In this document: positions 1-11,046 of the stretch, in pieces
Position numbering within the stretch: the stretch's first letter is position 1
Layout of the letters: every line of letters begins with the position of its first letter
Assembly: GCA_019914995.1 (NCBI GenBank)
Contig: CM034128.1
Coordinates: 8,372,501-8,436,500, forward strand
Reading direction: 5' to 3'
Length of the DNA: 64,000 nucleotides
Source: Acanthochlamys bracteata
Lineage: Eukaryota; Streptophyta; Magnoliopsida; Pandanales; Velloziaceae
Made by a program: the position numbers and the translations under genes
Notes under the pieces: generated by a model
Told to the model about the DNA's origin: nothing
The model's input: only the letters and a program-made list of their open reading frames with translations
Database searches by the model: none

Positions 1-971
1 TTGGAGATTGCGCAAAGTACTAGAGGAATTCTTATTTCTCAACAAAAATATACTTCTGACATTATTAAATCTGCAGGCTTATCTGATAGTCGGACGGTTG
101 ATACCCCTTTAGAGCTTCATGTGAACCTTCGTCCTACAGATGGTGAGCCTCTCACAGATCCTACTCGGTACAGACGGCTTGTCGGTCAGCTTGTCTATCT
201 TTGTATGACTAGGCCAGATATTTCTCATGCAGTAAGTGTGGTCAGTCAATTTGTTTCTGCACCGCGATCAGTACATTATAGTGCTTTACTCAAGATTTTC
301 AGATATCTTCAAAGCACTATTACTCGCTCTTTATTTATGTCTTCCACATCTATTTTGGAGCTTCGAGCTTTTACTGATGCAGATTGGGCTGGTGATCCAA
401 CCATTAGACGTTCTACTACAGATTTCTGCTTATTCATTGGTGATTCATTGATTTCGTGGCGCAGTAAGAAATAGAATGTCGTTGCTTGTTCTTCAACAGA
501 AGCCGAGTATCGAGCTATGGCTGCTACCACAAGAGAGATTATTTATGTGCGGAGATTACTTGTTAATATGGGGGTTACTTTTGCAAAAGCTACTCCTCTT
601 TACTGTGACAATCGGAGTGCTATTCAGATTGCAAGCAATTCAGTTTTTCATGAACGAACAAAACATATTGAGATTGACTGTCACTTCGTTCGTGAGCATT
701 TTCTGTCAGGTACTATTTCTTTACCACATGTTGTCTCTACTGATTAACTGGCAGATTTCTTTACAAAATCGCATCCGATACCGTGATTTCAAATATTATT
801 GAACAAACTCATATTGTTTGACCCGTCATGAGTTTGAAGGGGGATATTGGACTGTATTATTAGACTATATGTGAGACAAGCTCATTATATGTACTCTATA
901 AATATCTGTACATGTAAATTCTAGTTATTATTATTCATCATATTTAATTCTATTATTATTTTTCTTCATCA
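1..971 (+). mobile_element. Ty1/copia LTR retrotransposon fossil, 3' part
   Basis: The left edge of the window lies inside a Ty1/copia element. The reading covers the C-terminal end of reverse transcriptase (a YRRLVGQLVYL-type segment) and the RNase H region (DADWAGD and STEAEYRA motifs, typical of copia). A purine-rich tract near 835-845 looks like the polypurine tract, and the following stretch to about 971, with a TATAAATA-like box near 897, looks like a short 3' LTR of roughly 125 bp ending in CA. The coding part is broken at a few places, so this is a fossil. Age cannot be judged because the 5' LTR is outside the window. The LTR boundaries are approximate. Confidence 0.85.
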
Positions 972-981
972 ATTGTTTCAG

Positions 982-1893
982 TTGGTACTCCTGGCCATGT
1001 AATTGACTTACTGAAGAGAGGAGCCTTGAATTTGTCCCAAGTTCAATTTGTTGTTCTGGATGAAGCAGATCAAATGCTCAATGTCGGGTTTGCAGAAGAT
1101 GTAGAAGTAATCTTAGAAAAGTTGCCTCCCAAGCGCCAAAGCATGATGTTCTCTACAACTGTGCCTAGTTGGATAAAAAAGCTTACTCAGAGATATCTTA
1201 ATGAACCACTCACCATCGACCTTGTAAGATACTGTTTATCGTGGTTGATGCAATATTTCATTTTCCTTTATTGGTCTTATTATTTGTTCTGATCTTGTAG
1301 AATTTCCTTGTAGTATGTCATGTTGGTACTCACCTTTGCACTATGTCGGAATGTCAATTCCCTGCCAAAACGTAAACGAGAAACTTTGTTTGTTTGTTAT
1401 AGAGCACCCCTTTCTGTTGCTTTATTAGGCTATCTTTAGATGGCTTCTCCTTCCACTTCTGTGTGTATTCTAAACTGAGTTGCTAACCCTCAAGATTTGA
1501 ACTCCAGTTGATGACTTCAGAAATGATCGTAGACCATATTTTAGGACTTTAAGGCTTTTGTCAATGAGCTTATAGTTTCATTTCCTACGGTGAACCTTGT
1601 CTTCACATATGCACTTTTTCTTTTTATTTTTTATTTTTTTTTTGCTTTGCAATTATGCACAGAATATCTGCTTTCATAAGTTTGATTAATAAATTATAGC
1701 TCAAGTCGCTCTGAGCTCTTTAAGCCTCTTAAAGATTTTGCTTCTTTTTTATTTATTGCAACCTTTCTTCTTCAGTCCCTTATTTGCTAAACTAAGATTA
1801 TCTGGTTCCATCTTTAGGAACATGCTAAGCAGGGGGAAGTGCATTATCTTCACTCAAACCAAACGTGATGCTGATCGATTGGCTTATGTCATA
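982..1893 (+). pseudogene. DEAD-box RNA helicase relic (plant mitochondrial PMH/RH53-like)
   Basis: A tttcag acceptor at 980-981 opens an exon (982-1223) that reads as helicase core: GTPG, then VLDEADQML, then the SAT-motif region, then a GTAAG donor at 1224. A second piece at 1818-1893 resembles the start of the C-terminal helicase domain (CIIFTQTKRDADRLAY). ATP-dependent helicases of this type unwind RNA; the wording is closest to the Arabidopsis mitochondrial RH9/RH53 pair as I recall them. Damage: the conserved SAT motif reads STT, the usual GTPGR reads GTPGH, the second piece carries a one-base shift, no N-terminal exons are present upstream, and the C-terminal domain is cut off by an LTR starting at 1894. 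The intron structure is kept, so this is not a processed copy. Bases 1224-1817 are AT-rich intron with no other feature seen. Confidence 0.8.
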
Positions 1894-3765
1894 TGTTAGA
1901 TATTTTATAGAGATAGTTTAGAAGTCTCTAGAAAAGCTCTTTCCACCGTTGGATTAAAGTAGTCACCATCATTCATTAGGGAGGTAAGATGCTATAAATA
2001 GAGAGTAACATTCCTCGTTTAGAAAAGAAAAATTGTAATCATGCTCTTTTAAACTCTTTAATCATCTTAATAAAACTCTTTTATCCATACTTCTCTATTT
2101 TCTTGTGCTTCATTTTTTTAGTATCATTTCGAAATTCTTTAAGCTTACTTAACAATTTAACATACAAGTTATTAAGTGTCGCAGGGGTATTGCTGTAAAT
2201 TATAATTTCGTGCAGTTTGTATCAGAAGTAAGGTTCCGAGAGTTAGGATATCAAAACAATGCTTTTATACTGATAGTTATGCCGTAGGATGTTGTCGAAA
2301 CTACTGAGTGCCGTAAGAGCAAGCTCACTGGAAGAATGAGCAACGCGCACACAAAACTCGTAGCAAGTCGAAGGCCACATCCACCACTACTATGGAGCCA
2401 CATATTACCGAGTTTGAGCAAACTGTTTCAGATATGGATTCTAGCATTAAGAGCTTGGTAAATGGCTTGATATTTAGATATAGAGCGTGCGAAATTACCA
2501 AAACAGTAAATACGTCTATTAAAGAGTTTTAGCAACTCATTCAAAACATACCTTAACACCTTCATACAAGATGTCTCTGCTTATGCAATTCCGTATAACA
2601 TGAAATGCGTGCTATCCACATAGAAGTAAAATAAGTGCCAAGACTAGGCACTGCATAAGTGCAATTTTGTTACCAGTTTGGTTTCTAGCACCTGGATGTA
2701 AAAAGTTCCTAAACCATCTACCTATAATGGTGTCCGTAATGTCAATTCAGTTGAGAACTCGTCTTCAGTATGATGTAGTATTTTTAACGCTATGAAGGTA
2801 TAAGACGAAACCATCAAGATAATTACTGCTCTCTTATCTTACAGATGTAGCTCAATTATGGTGGCGTCACAGATATAGTGACATAGGGAAAGCATTTGCA
2901 ACGTAAACTAATAGGAAGACTTTAAACGATAACTTTGGAAGCACTTCTGTCAGAGTAATTCGGGGAAAAAGGTTATACCCACTCATGAAACTAAATTCAT
3001 CAGTGATTAAGGAGTTTACCACGCTTATCCTTGAAATCGATAACATGTCTGATAAGGATTCTCTCTTTTACTTCTTGGATGGTCTCAAAGATTAGGGCTA
3101 GGATAGAACAAGTGAGGCATGGTGTGCGAGACATTGATACTGCAATTGCGGAAGCCAGATCACTCACAGGCTATTTTTTTAGTCCAAGAAAAAAATAATC
3201 ATGATAAAAGTGGGGTAGATGACACTGGACAGCAGGATCAAGGCCACAACACCGGAGGACAAAAAAAATCTCGTAGTGACATAGATAGGCACGATAAGCC
3301 AACTCAAGATAAGAGCAAAGCATTGAAACAGAAAAGTCTATACTTCATCTGTGATGGATCGCATTCACGAAATTATCAAAAACATAAGACGCAATGACTC
3401 GCCACCCAAGCCACTTACCAAGAAAGGACTTATTTTCGTGCACATTACCATAAATGGTAAGACCACTTGTGCCCTACTTGACATAGGAGCACCCACAACT
3501 CCATCACCGAAGAAGAAGCCAAGAGGTTAGGCCTCAAGGGAATGAAAGAGAGCAGCACATAAAGCAATAATTCCAGCCGCTAAGCCAACGTGGGAGTCGT
3601 TCAATCTGTTCTAATTAAGCTTGGAGCATGGAGTGCGACACTTAACTTCTCCATCATTCCTATGAACTATTTTAGGTTGTCATAGGCATGGAGTTCTTCG
3701 ATCAAACCCATGCTTATCCTTTGCCGGTTGTTAACTCCCTCATCATCTCAGATGTGAATCAAGCA
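1894..3765 (+). mobile_element. Ty3/gypsy LTR retrotransposon fossil (5' LTR, gag, protease)
   Basis: The 5' LTR runs 1894-2163, opening TGTTAGAT and closing TTTAACA, with a TATAAATA box near 1993. It is followed by a degenerate gag with a zinc-knuckle-like remnant near 3340-3390, and then a retropepsin region near 3430-3730 (a LLDIGAP segment corresponds to the usual LLDxGAT/S active site; a GMEFFD-like segment follows). The element is truncated: no reverse transcriptase, integrase or 3' LTR follows before the mL53 frame. It is broken at many places and looks old. It inserted into the DEAD-box relic. Sequence near 8317-8400 is related to the first 60 bases of its LTR. Confidence 0.8.
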
Positions 3766-3790
3766 TGCATGCTCCAGACAGAACGCACCC

Positions 3791-4147
3791 TCAAGTCCCA
3801 GAAAAACTCATGTTGATTTCATCTTCAGGTATAAGAATAGGCCATTTCTCTCCAGCTTCCCGAAACATCTGCTCGGCCTCAAACATATGCCCACGCTCGA
3901 GAATCTGCTGCCTTATAGCGTGCGTTGGCGTAGCAGCAGCATCAATAGACTCCTCCACTCCATTAACATAAGTCACGATAATCTTCGGCGGCGCGTCATC
4001 GGTACGCCTCTGAATTTCAAGCAGCCAAGCAGTGTTCGATTCTTTAACTTTCCTTGCGCTACATTGAGCCAGATTTTTCATGGACGCTGCTGTTCTTAGA
4101 TCTAACGCGTTGTATTCAACCTTCACCTTCAATAAAAACTTCAACGT
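3791..4147 (-). CDS. Mitochondrial large ribosomal subunit protein mL53 homologue; ATG start absent
   Basis: The single uninterrupted minus-strand frame ends at a TGA at 3791-3793 and reads KFLLKVKVEYNALD near the N-terminus, followed by a central RRTDDAPPKIIVTYVNGVEE and a C-terminal QMFREAGEKWPILIPED. As I recall the plant mL53 family (Arabidopsis At5g39600) it is about the same length and follows this order throughout. mL53 is a small thioredoxin-like-fold component of the mitoribosome. The codon where the family has its initiating methionine reads ACG (4145-4147), and no in-frame ATG lies upstream before a TAA in the leader; the first internal ATG falls about 20 residues in. The body of the frame shows no stop or shift. 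It could be a young processed or duplicated pseudogene, or a gene using a non-AUG start. The family call is firm; whether it is expressed is open. Confidence 0.7.
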   Translation of the reverse strand, partial: TLKFLLKVKVEYNALDLRTAASMKNLAQCSARKVKESNTAWLLEIQRRTDDAPPKIIVTYVNGVEESIDAAATPTHAIRQQILERGHMFEAEQMFREAGEKWPILIPEDEINMSFSGT

Positions 4148-4662
4148 TTTCTCCGCGCGAAAATTTTTAGCCGGGAGAATTTCTTTTTGTCTTATCTAAA
4201 AGTTTTATAAGTTTGCAACTAAATAAAAGCGTAAAATAAAAATTATTTTTAACTTTTACAGTTTAGTAAAATAATATAAAAGTTTCTTGTAAATATAGAG
4301 TAATAACAACGAAACAACAATATATAGTACTAACAACTAAACAAAAATATAGCTCACATGTAATATAAATGTAAATACTTCAAAATTAAGTGTGCAACTG
4401 ATAAAATTTGCTGCATCAATAAACACAATAATTACTATAACAACAACTACTACTACATTACTACTCTTCGCAGTTGATGGTATTTAGCAACTTAGTCAAT
4501 TTATACAATGAATGATTACAATACACGGAGGGAAAAAGAAAACAAATATAAACAGCAGATGTTAGAGAGCAACATAGTTAAAGAGCAGCATTTATACAAT
4601 GAATGATTAGAATACACGGAGAGAATCCTATCTATTTCAAATAGTTAAACAGCAACATAGAA
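4148..4662. repeat. AT-rich spacer with a diverged tandem duplication
   Basis: No gene is seen. A segment of about 30 bp (near 4500-4530, containing TTATACAATGAATGATTA) recurs near 4590-4622 about 91 bp downstream with a few differences, suggesting a two-copy tandem duplication. The rest is AT-rich sequence. Confidence 0.5.
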
Positions 4663-4827
4663 GCTCGCAAATAGCACATGAAGCTACATAAAGAATGTCA
4701 ATATAACCTATCCTAACCCACACCACTAAAAGTGAAGCAAAAGAACCATCCGAATTAGTAATACAATATACAACAGATGTTTATTTACTACTTCATCTTC
4801 TAATGGGCTATAAAATGGAGGATATAT
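4663..4827. repeat. Duplicated block, unit A copy 1
   Basis: This stretch matches 8719-8880 with only scattered mismatches (shared text such as CATGAAGCTACATAAAGAAT). In the second copy it runs directly into unit B (8881-8957). Here the two units are separated by the LTR-type insertion at 4828-7082. No coding potential is seen. Confidence 0.8.
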
Positions 4828-7082
4828 TGTTAGAATTTCAAAATTGAATTTGATGATAACAAATATTAAAAATTTTAGTTTATGAGTTAGGTGGACTAAT
4901 GGTTTAAACTAAACTATGCAGAATTGAAAATATAAATTCTTCCAAATATAGTCTAGCCAACTGCTTTATAGAAAACTCTACTTTGGTCGCAAGAGAAAAT
5001 CGGTTAAGTGTTAAAACAGAACATATCAATCATAGTAGAACAGAGGAGTTGAGTTGAGCAGAATAGAAGAGTCTCACAAGAACAGCCGACTAGATTTCTG
5101 CTGACCCTGATCCGAGTGAAAAACGGTCAATTTACAGATTTTAGAGGCAGATTTAATTGTGATGCAAATTCGGCTTGAGTAAGATATTTTTACCAGAGCT
5201 AGAACAATATGCACACAACAATCTTGGCTAAAGAGTTCATCAAATTATGATCTACACAATTTTGAAAAATTCGTGAAAGATTGGAAGAAATTTAAAAATA
5301 TGCATTGTAGAAAATCAGACAACACTAGAGTCAACTTTCAGATAAAGTTTGATCAAGATTTCTCATTCGTTTGAAGGCATTTTTTAAGGACATATAGAAC
5401 ATCATATTCACTATCATTTCACATAAACTAAAATAAATCGCAACAAATGAATGTAAATAACACAATGCTAAAGTGCCATCAGAATCAGTCTATCAGCATA
5501 CCAGATTTAAGCTCAGGATTTGAATTTCGATTTTCATTCAAATAAAGCCCAAAGATCCAGTTGCAAGGAGCATACATACACTTGATCCATTATGTTGCTA
5601 CAACGATACATCACAATATCATGCTACATAGAGCTATTACATCAAATGACGTAAATAATGAACCTGACAGAAGAACACTCTACAAAGAGCTTTCTTACAA
5701 GATTTACAAGATGAAATTCAAACATTCCTTCACTGTATGTTAGAGTTGATCTTGCTGGAATATCATAATGATAACACATTTCAAATCACTAGTATTTACA
5801 AGCCTATACATTGCAGCTCATAGCAAACAAGTTGAACTAAAGTCATCATGGAGCCAATGGATACTCTATGAGAACATCACCTAACTGATCGATGAACTAA
5901 AACAAAAAATGTGAAGTTGAACTTAAGCCACTCCAATCAATTGATCAGATCATCATCCTTATACTGGGTGCCATTACAATGAAGAAAAAATACACTACAA
6001 AAAAAGGGTGAAGCACAAGCGTAAAGAATTGAATTACCGACAAGCTTATTTAATGCTACAAAAGAATGATCAAATCAAATCATACCAGCAGAATAATTGA
6101 GATTTAAGTGCTAGTTGGAAGGATATTTTACTTACCTCCATCAAGAGCAAGTTGATCTAATCGTTGAAGACCTATTTGATGGAACCTGAATGGGTGCGGC
6201 ATATAAGAGCAGGTTGACATTACTGTAGCAACCACACGGGGGAGACAACGAAAGAATTTCCTACCGTTAGGAGATTCAAAAATTCTTCAGTCGAAGAAGA
6301 GAAATATAAGAAGGAGAAGGAGAAAAAAAAAATAAAAATGTGGGAGAGAAACTACTGAGCCAAAAAAACAGAGCCACATAGAAGAAAAGGCTTATATAGA
6401 AAAAACACACTATTATTCTTCACCAACTGCCGGAGCTTTATTGAAATAACATAATTGGCATTCATTTTGATCCTCTCCTTATTTTACTAAGCTTAAATTC
6501 GATCTTGTGTGAGAGATCCTGTACTTTAAAGTTGCTTATAACAAACACATTCGGTGAGAAGAGCTTGTCTAATCCTCTTCGATTGTGCTATTCTTATAAG
6601 AAGCTACATACTTCCCACAAGGCCTTGGTTAAGGCTTGTGTGTCAGCGGTCGGAGAAACTTGTGAGCCTAGTAAGTTGTTGATGGTTCATCTCGAAGAAA
6701 GAATCGGTTAAGGCAATGGTGTTTGGCTAAACACATTACCTTAGATATTATAGCAACTTGACAAGGATTAATAGAATTCACTGTTGATAAAGAGTGGCCG
6801 TGGATGTAGGCAAATTTATTTGCCGAACCACTAAATTTCGCGTGTTTGTGTGTTTTGAATAATTTATTTGCTGAACGACGTAATATATTCTTATATTGCT
6901 TGCATTTGAACTAAACAGAGAACGCTAAATAGAGAGAATCTGTTTACGTCGAGTCGATTATAGTGCTGTTATTTTGTAGAAAACCAAGCTCTGTTCACTT
7001 AGCAATACTGTATTAAATTTTTTTGCTACCAATTCAATTCATCTCTCCCTTCTTGAGTTGGTTGTGCAGGTTTAACCAACAC
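4828..7082. mobile_element. LTR-type insertion, solo or composite, with preserved empty site elsewhere
   Basis: The insertion begins TGTTAGAATTTC and ends TTTAACCAACA, the TG..CA ends of an LTR. Its flanks are TATAT (4823-4827) and CATAC (7083-7087). The related empty site near 8876-8890 reads GGACATACATAAG-like without the insert, so a 5-bp target duplication (CATAC) with later divergence fits. The outer parts (about 4828-5375 and 6410-7082) look like one LTR of roughly 1.2 kb; the end contains the GTAGGCAAATTTATTTGCCGAACC-like wording common near plant copia LTR ends. About 1 kb in the middle (5376-6410) looks foreign to it and may be a nested insertion. No element-encoded protein is recognised. 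This is a fossil, probably a solo LTR. Confidence 0.6.
6135..6410 (-). promoter_or_regulatory. Orphan promoter and leader exon (minus strand)
   Basis: Read on the minus strand, a CTATATAAG box (6391-6399) is followed by a pyrimidine-rich leader and then by a good splice donor (GATGGAG|GTAAGTAA, near 6135-6145). This looks like the promoter and first exon of a gene, but no coding exon follows on the minus strand before the fossil LTR end. It may be a captured or stranded 5' end. The call rests on signals only. Confidence 0.35.
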
Positions 7083-7161
7083 ATACACATAAGAAGAGCA
7101 TGCTTATATTGAAATTGAACACAAATATATGCATTTCAAATTTCTATTGCAAGACATATCC
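7083..7161. repeat. Duplicated block, unit B copy 1
   Basis: This stretch matches 8881-8957 closely (shared AAGAAGAGCATGCTTA and CAAGACATATC segments). With unit A it forms a block that occurs uninterrupted at 8719-8957. Confidence 0.8.
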
Positions 7162-8104
7162 TACGGCAGGGTGAGCTGAGTTAAGTACAAGGACAGACCC
7201 CTATAACAAAAACTTCTAAACAGAACCATAACAATAGAGGCTTCCGTTCACCCCATCAATGTTTTCAGAAGGCAGCTACTGCTCAGCCACTTACAACAAA
7301 TAGATAATTTAGTAATGATTGAAACCACTAGAATCTAGTCTCTATATGCTGGTTTCCATTGAAGTGGATGAAAATAATAACCATGCTCCAAGAAAAAAAT
7401 ACAGAGAAGTAGAGCCAATAATTTAAGAAAAAATATAGAGCAGAGCCAATATTAAATAAAATTCAACAAAAATAACATAAAAATATAACAAATCTGCAAA
7501 AGTAGACGATTCACAAGAATATAGAGAAATACCAATAAATATGGACAAAAGTACTAACAGATGGAGAAGAGAGAGCCAATAATTTGGAAATTCAAGATCG
7601 AAAACGTGCAAATGACAAAATCCAAATCGCAGCAATCTAACATGTTTTCCAACTAAAATCTAAGAACAAATCATTCAAAATAAACAAACACGTACAAAGT
7701 ATAGTGCAGTCCGATCGGCAAAAAATCTTAAATTCGGAAGATCGAGTAAATCCGCACGATGAAGATAGCGCAATAGCAGGAGACGGAAGATAGATTTGGT
7801 GTTCAGATGACAGATCGGTGAGCGAAAATGCCTCAGCAGCGATCGAGACAGAAGAATCAACGGTGTGAAGAAGGGAGAATGAAAACACGCGAGTAACGTG
7901 CGAGGTAAAACACAAACGAACTAATAAGCTCGTTCGTTCTTCATGCTATCCCAACTACCCCCCAATAGTACTTCTTTTACCCCCCTTATCCTCCCATTCT
8001 ATTGCCCCTATGAATAGTGAATTCGTAACCAAACACAAAATGGGAGGGCGTTGATATCCCTTCCCCCTCTTCCCTTTTGTACTCTCTTACCAAACACAGC
8101 GTTA
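7162..8104 (-). other. Leader-like sequence and possible DNA-transposon end
   Basis: No protein-coding gene is recognised. On the minus strand, 7920 down to about 7560 looks like a CT-rich 5' leader with open but family-less frames. The right end (about 7980-8099) contains ACCAAACACAGCG followed by TTA, wording typical of PIF/Harbinger-type element ends with a TTA target site. The matching left end was not found. This could be the 5' part of a gene carried in or next to a DNA transposon. Confidence 0.3.
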
Positions 8105-8316
8105 AATATCTATTTTAGCAGTATCGGACCCTAACTTTTATGTTTGACAATTTTAAACTGTAAGTTTATTTTATAAAATATAACCCTATGATGTTTAATC
8201 ATGTTAATTACTTGTAATTTGCAACAAGATGTCACGACCTGGCAAGATGGGCCAAATGGCACACATAAGAAGGCGCAAGAATACTTACTTTCTAAAAAAT
8301 TACGGATTCTCTATAT

Positions 8317-8620
8317 ATGTTAGGTATTTTGTAAGAGATATTTTATAGAGATATTTTAGAAGTCTCTAGAAAAGTATCTCTATAAAATCTCTAGATATTT
8401 TATATTTTGCCAAATCTAGAGACTACTGAATGATAAATGCCCAAAATTCTACCACAACTACTGAATGATAAATGCCCAGAAACTCCTTTGTAGATATAAA
8501 TAATACGAATTTGAAAGCTCATCTTTCTTTGAAGATTGCAATGATGTGAAGAATGGAAGCTTGGTAATATATTGGTGGCATAAATAAGTATAGCTTGTAT
8601 TGTATGATCGAGAAAAGTAT
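8317..8620 (+). mobile_element. LTR fragment related to the 1894 element
   Basis: The segment opens TGTTAGGTATTTTG and shares the AGTCTCTAGAAAAG wording with the LTR at 1894, then continues with a TATAAATAAT box near 8497 and leader-like sequence. No coding region follows. It is a fossil LTR piece, probably solo; its 3' limit is uncertain. The preceding 8105-8316 is AT-rich sequence without a recognised feature. Confidence 0.5.
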
Positions 8621-8718
8621 TGCCCATAGATATATCAAGACATGCATATGAAAGAAACCCAAATTCTACAATAAACCAAGCTCTAACTAGGGAATAACAA
8701 GTCTCAATTTCAGCAAGA

Positions 8719-8957
8719 GCTCACAAATAGTACATGAAGCTACATAAAGAATGTCAATATAAGCTATTCTACCCCACACCACTAAAAGTGAAGCAAAAGA
8801 ACCATCCGATTTAGTAATACAATATACAACAAATGTTTATTTACTGCTTCATCTCCTAAATGGCTATAAAATAGAGGACATACATATAAGAAGAGCATGC
8901 TTACATAGAAATTGAACACAAATACATGCATTTCAAATTTCTACTGCAAGACATATC
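8719..8957. repeat. Duplicated block, units A and B joined (copy 2)
   Basis: Unit A (8719-8880) and unit B (8881-8957) lie next to each other here and match 4663-4827 and 7083-7161. This copy supplies the empty site for the insertion at 4828-7082. Similarity stops near 8957; beyond it the two copies differ. Confidence 0.8.
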
Positions 8958-10030
8958 TACCTTATTTTTTTTTTATCCTTTCTGGAACACAAAGATTGCG
9001 ACAAGTCAAGTGTGCCTAAAATAAGACACAAGTAAACACAATTAACTAAAGAGATTTTATTCTGAATAATGCATCCTTCGTAAATTCTAGAGAAAATAAC
9101 TAGAACTTAGAGAACACTTGCTGCACTTTCATAAGTAGACATACATAATCCTATAACTACTCTATTCCAAAATGAATCCAGAAATATATGCATTCTTTTC
9201 TTGACGACAACAGCAAACATCCAAGTCCAACATGACCTAGGAAAGATACCAGAAGATGTAATTCTAGCAAATTTAATAAATCGATCATCTACGTGAACGA
9301 TCCCTTGGAAGTTGACTTGGAAATTTCAGAATCATATTATATGAAAATATTGCTAACCCAAAAAAACAATTGAAAAGTTACAAAAAGGAATAGAGAAATT
9401 GTCAAAATGAAAGGGAAAAAAAGTAGCATATACTGAACGATCTCTACACGACTACCCCAATTTCACAAAAATTTAAACAAAGAAAAAACCATACAAATTG
9501 ATATAGAACGAGGAATACTGTGAAAATGTTGTTGATTGATGTAGCCGGTGATTGAAGGCCGATTTCGATCTGGGAGCGAATGAAATTGATCACACAAAAA
9601 AATTCAATAACACAAAAGTTGTTTCAAAGTTTATTTATATTAAATTTAACTTTAAATTATATTTTATATCTTTTCTAATGAAGAAGTTGTTAATGATCTC
9701 TTCGCCATCACTGCAATCTCGTCTCTCTCTCTATCGCAATCGATTGAGTTCGATGAGAAATTACTATAATACTTGACATTAGAATCAAATTATTACAGAC
9801 CTTGAGTTACTATTGTTACTGAGTAAAAATCAAACGAAATCGAAGAAATCACACAATTTTAGAAATTGAAATCGACAAAATCAAACAAAATGAAATCATT
9901 AGAGTAGCAGCGAAAATGAAATCGAATTTTCAAAATGTACCTCGATTGGCGGTGGCTAGATCGCGAGCGGCAAGGAGCAGCGCGGCGACAACAAACGAGC
10001 GGAGCGGCGAGTGACGAAGGAGTCGAATGA
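8958..10030 (-). promoter_or_regulatory. Spacer ending in an orphan minus-strand leader
   Basis: No gene is recognised. On the minus strand a GC-richer segment (10030 to about 9940, with many CGC steps) ends in CAATCGAG|GTACATT, which looks like a first exon and donor. A second possible exon edge lies near 9540-9580. No conserved coding sequence follows. The rest is AT-rich. Confidence 0.25.
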
Positions 10031-10176
10031 GATCGAGAACAAAACTTATCAGTTTGTGTAAATACAATGAAGTAATATGGGTAGGATGGGAACATCAGAA
10101 TTTTCACAATAATAATATTACTTCTACTCTAAGTTACACTCTAATGTGGTGTATAACCGATTACTCCTCAATGAAA

Positions 10177-10208
10177 ATTAATGAAGAGAAGTTTTACTCT
10201 TCATTAAT
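10177..10208. repeat. Perfect 12-bp hairpin
   Basis: ATTAATGAAGAG at 10177-10188 is the exact reverse complement of 10197-10208, leaving an 8-base loop. It sits in a segment (about 10110-10260) that may itself be a small decayed MITE. No TSD was identified. Confidence 0.6.
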
Positions 10209-10284
10209 CTTACAATTTTGATGCTAAATGAGAGCAATCAATTCACTTACTCTACGTTGCTCTCTCTTATTTCTAATCGAAACA

Positions 10285-10862
10285 TAGGGGTGGCAAAAAT
10301 GAACCCGATCCGAAAATCCGACCCAAAATCGACCCGAAAAGGTTGAGTTCGGGTCAAGCCTTAGACTGGTTTTGATTGATTTCGGGTCGACCTAAAAATG
10401 ACCTGAAATTTTTAAATAGGTTCGGATCGGATTCGGATCGACCCAAAAATGACCCGTTTAACCCGTTTAACTATTTATATAGTATATATTACTTAAAAAT
10501 TAGAAACAAATAGCAAAAAATTTGAATTTAATTTGTATATTTATATTTTTAATTTATCTTAATTTTAAATAATTTTTATTTAATTTATAAATTTGTCAAA
10601 ATTAATATTTTTTCTTTTTAAATACATCATAATTAATAATTTTGATATATTATTATTAAAAATTAATATTTATAATTTTTATTTAATAATTTAATTATTA
10701 AATGGGTCGACCCAAATTTGACCCGGTTATAAATACGTTGGGTTAGAATTGACAATTTTGATCCATATAAATAAACGGGTTGGGTTAGGATTGAACATTT
10801 TTTACCCGATTATTATATGGGTCGACCTGGAACCGACCCATGAATCCATATTGCCATCCCTA
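10285..10862. mobile_element. Non-autonomous hAT element with perfect 8-bp TSD
   Basis: The ends are TAGGGGTGGCAA and TTGCCATCCCTA, inverted repeats with one mismatch in 12. The 8-bp sequence TCGAAACA flanks both sides (10277-10284 and 10863-10870) without mismatch. An 8-bp duplication plus TAGGG-type ends is characteristic of hAT elements. The 578-bp interior is GACCCG/GGGTCG-rich at both ends and AT-rich in the middle, with no transposase. The perfect TSD suggests fairly recent insertion. Diverged relatives are seen at 12204, 12875 and 41438. Confidence 0.9.
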
Positions 10863-10870
10863 TCGAAACA

Positions 10871-11011
10871 CAATGTAAAAGCATGCTTCTGGAAAGAACC
10901 TACGAAGACGTTTGATAAAAATATTTAATTATATTATTTTAATTTTATTTTTTAATAATATTATAAATATTTTTTAAAATTTTAAAAGTATAAATAAATT
11001 CTACATCATAA

Positions 11012-11046
<35 letters not shown>

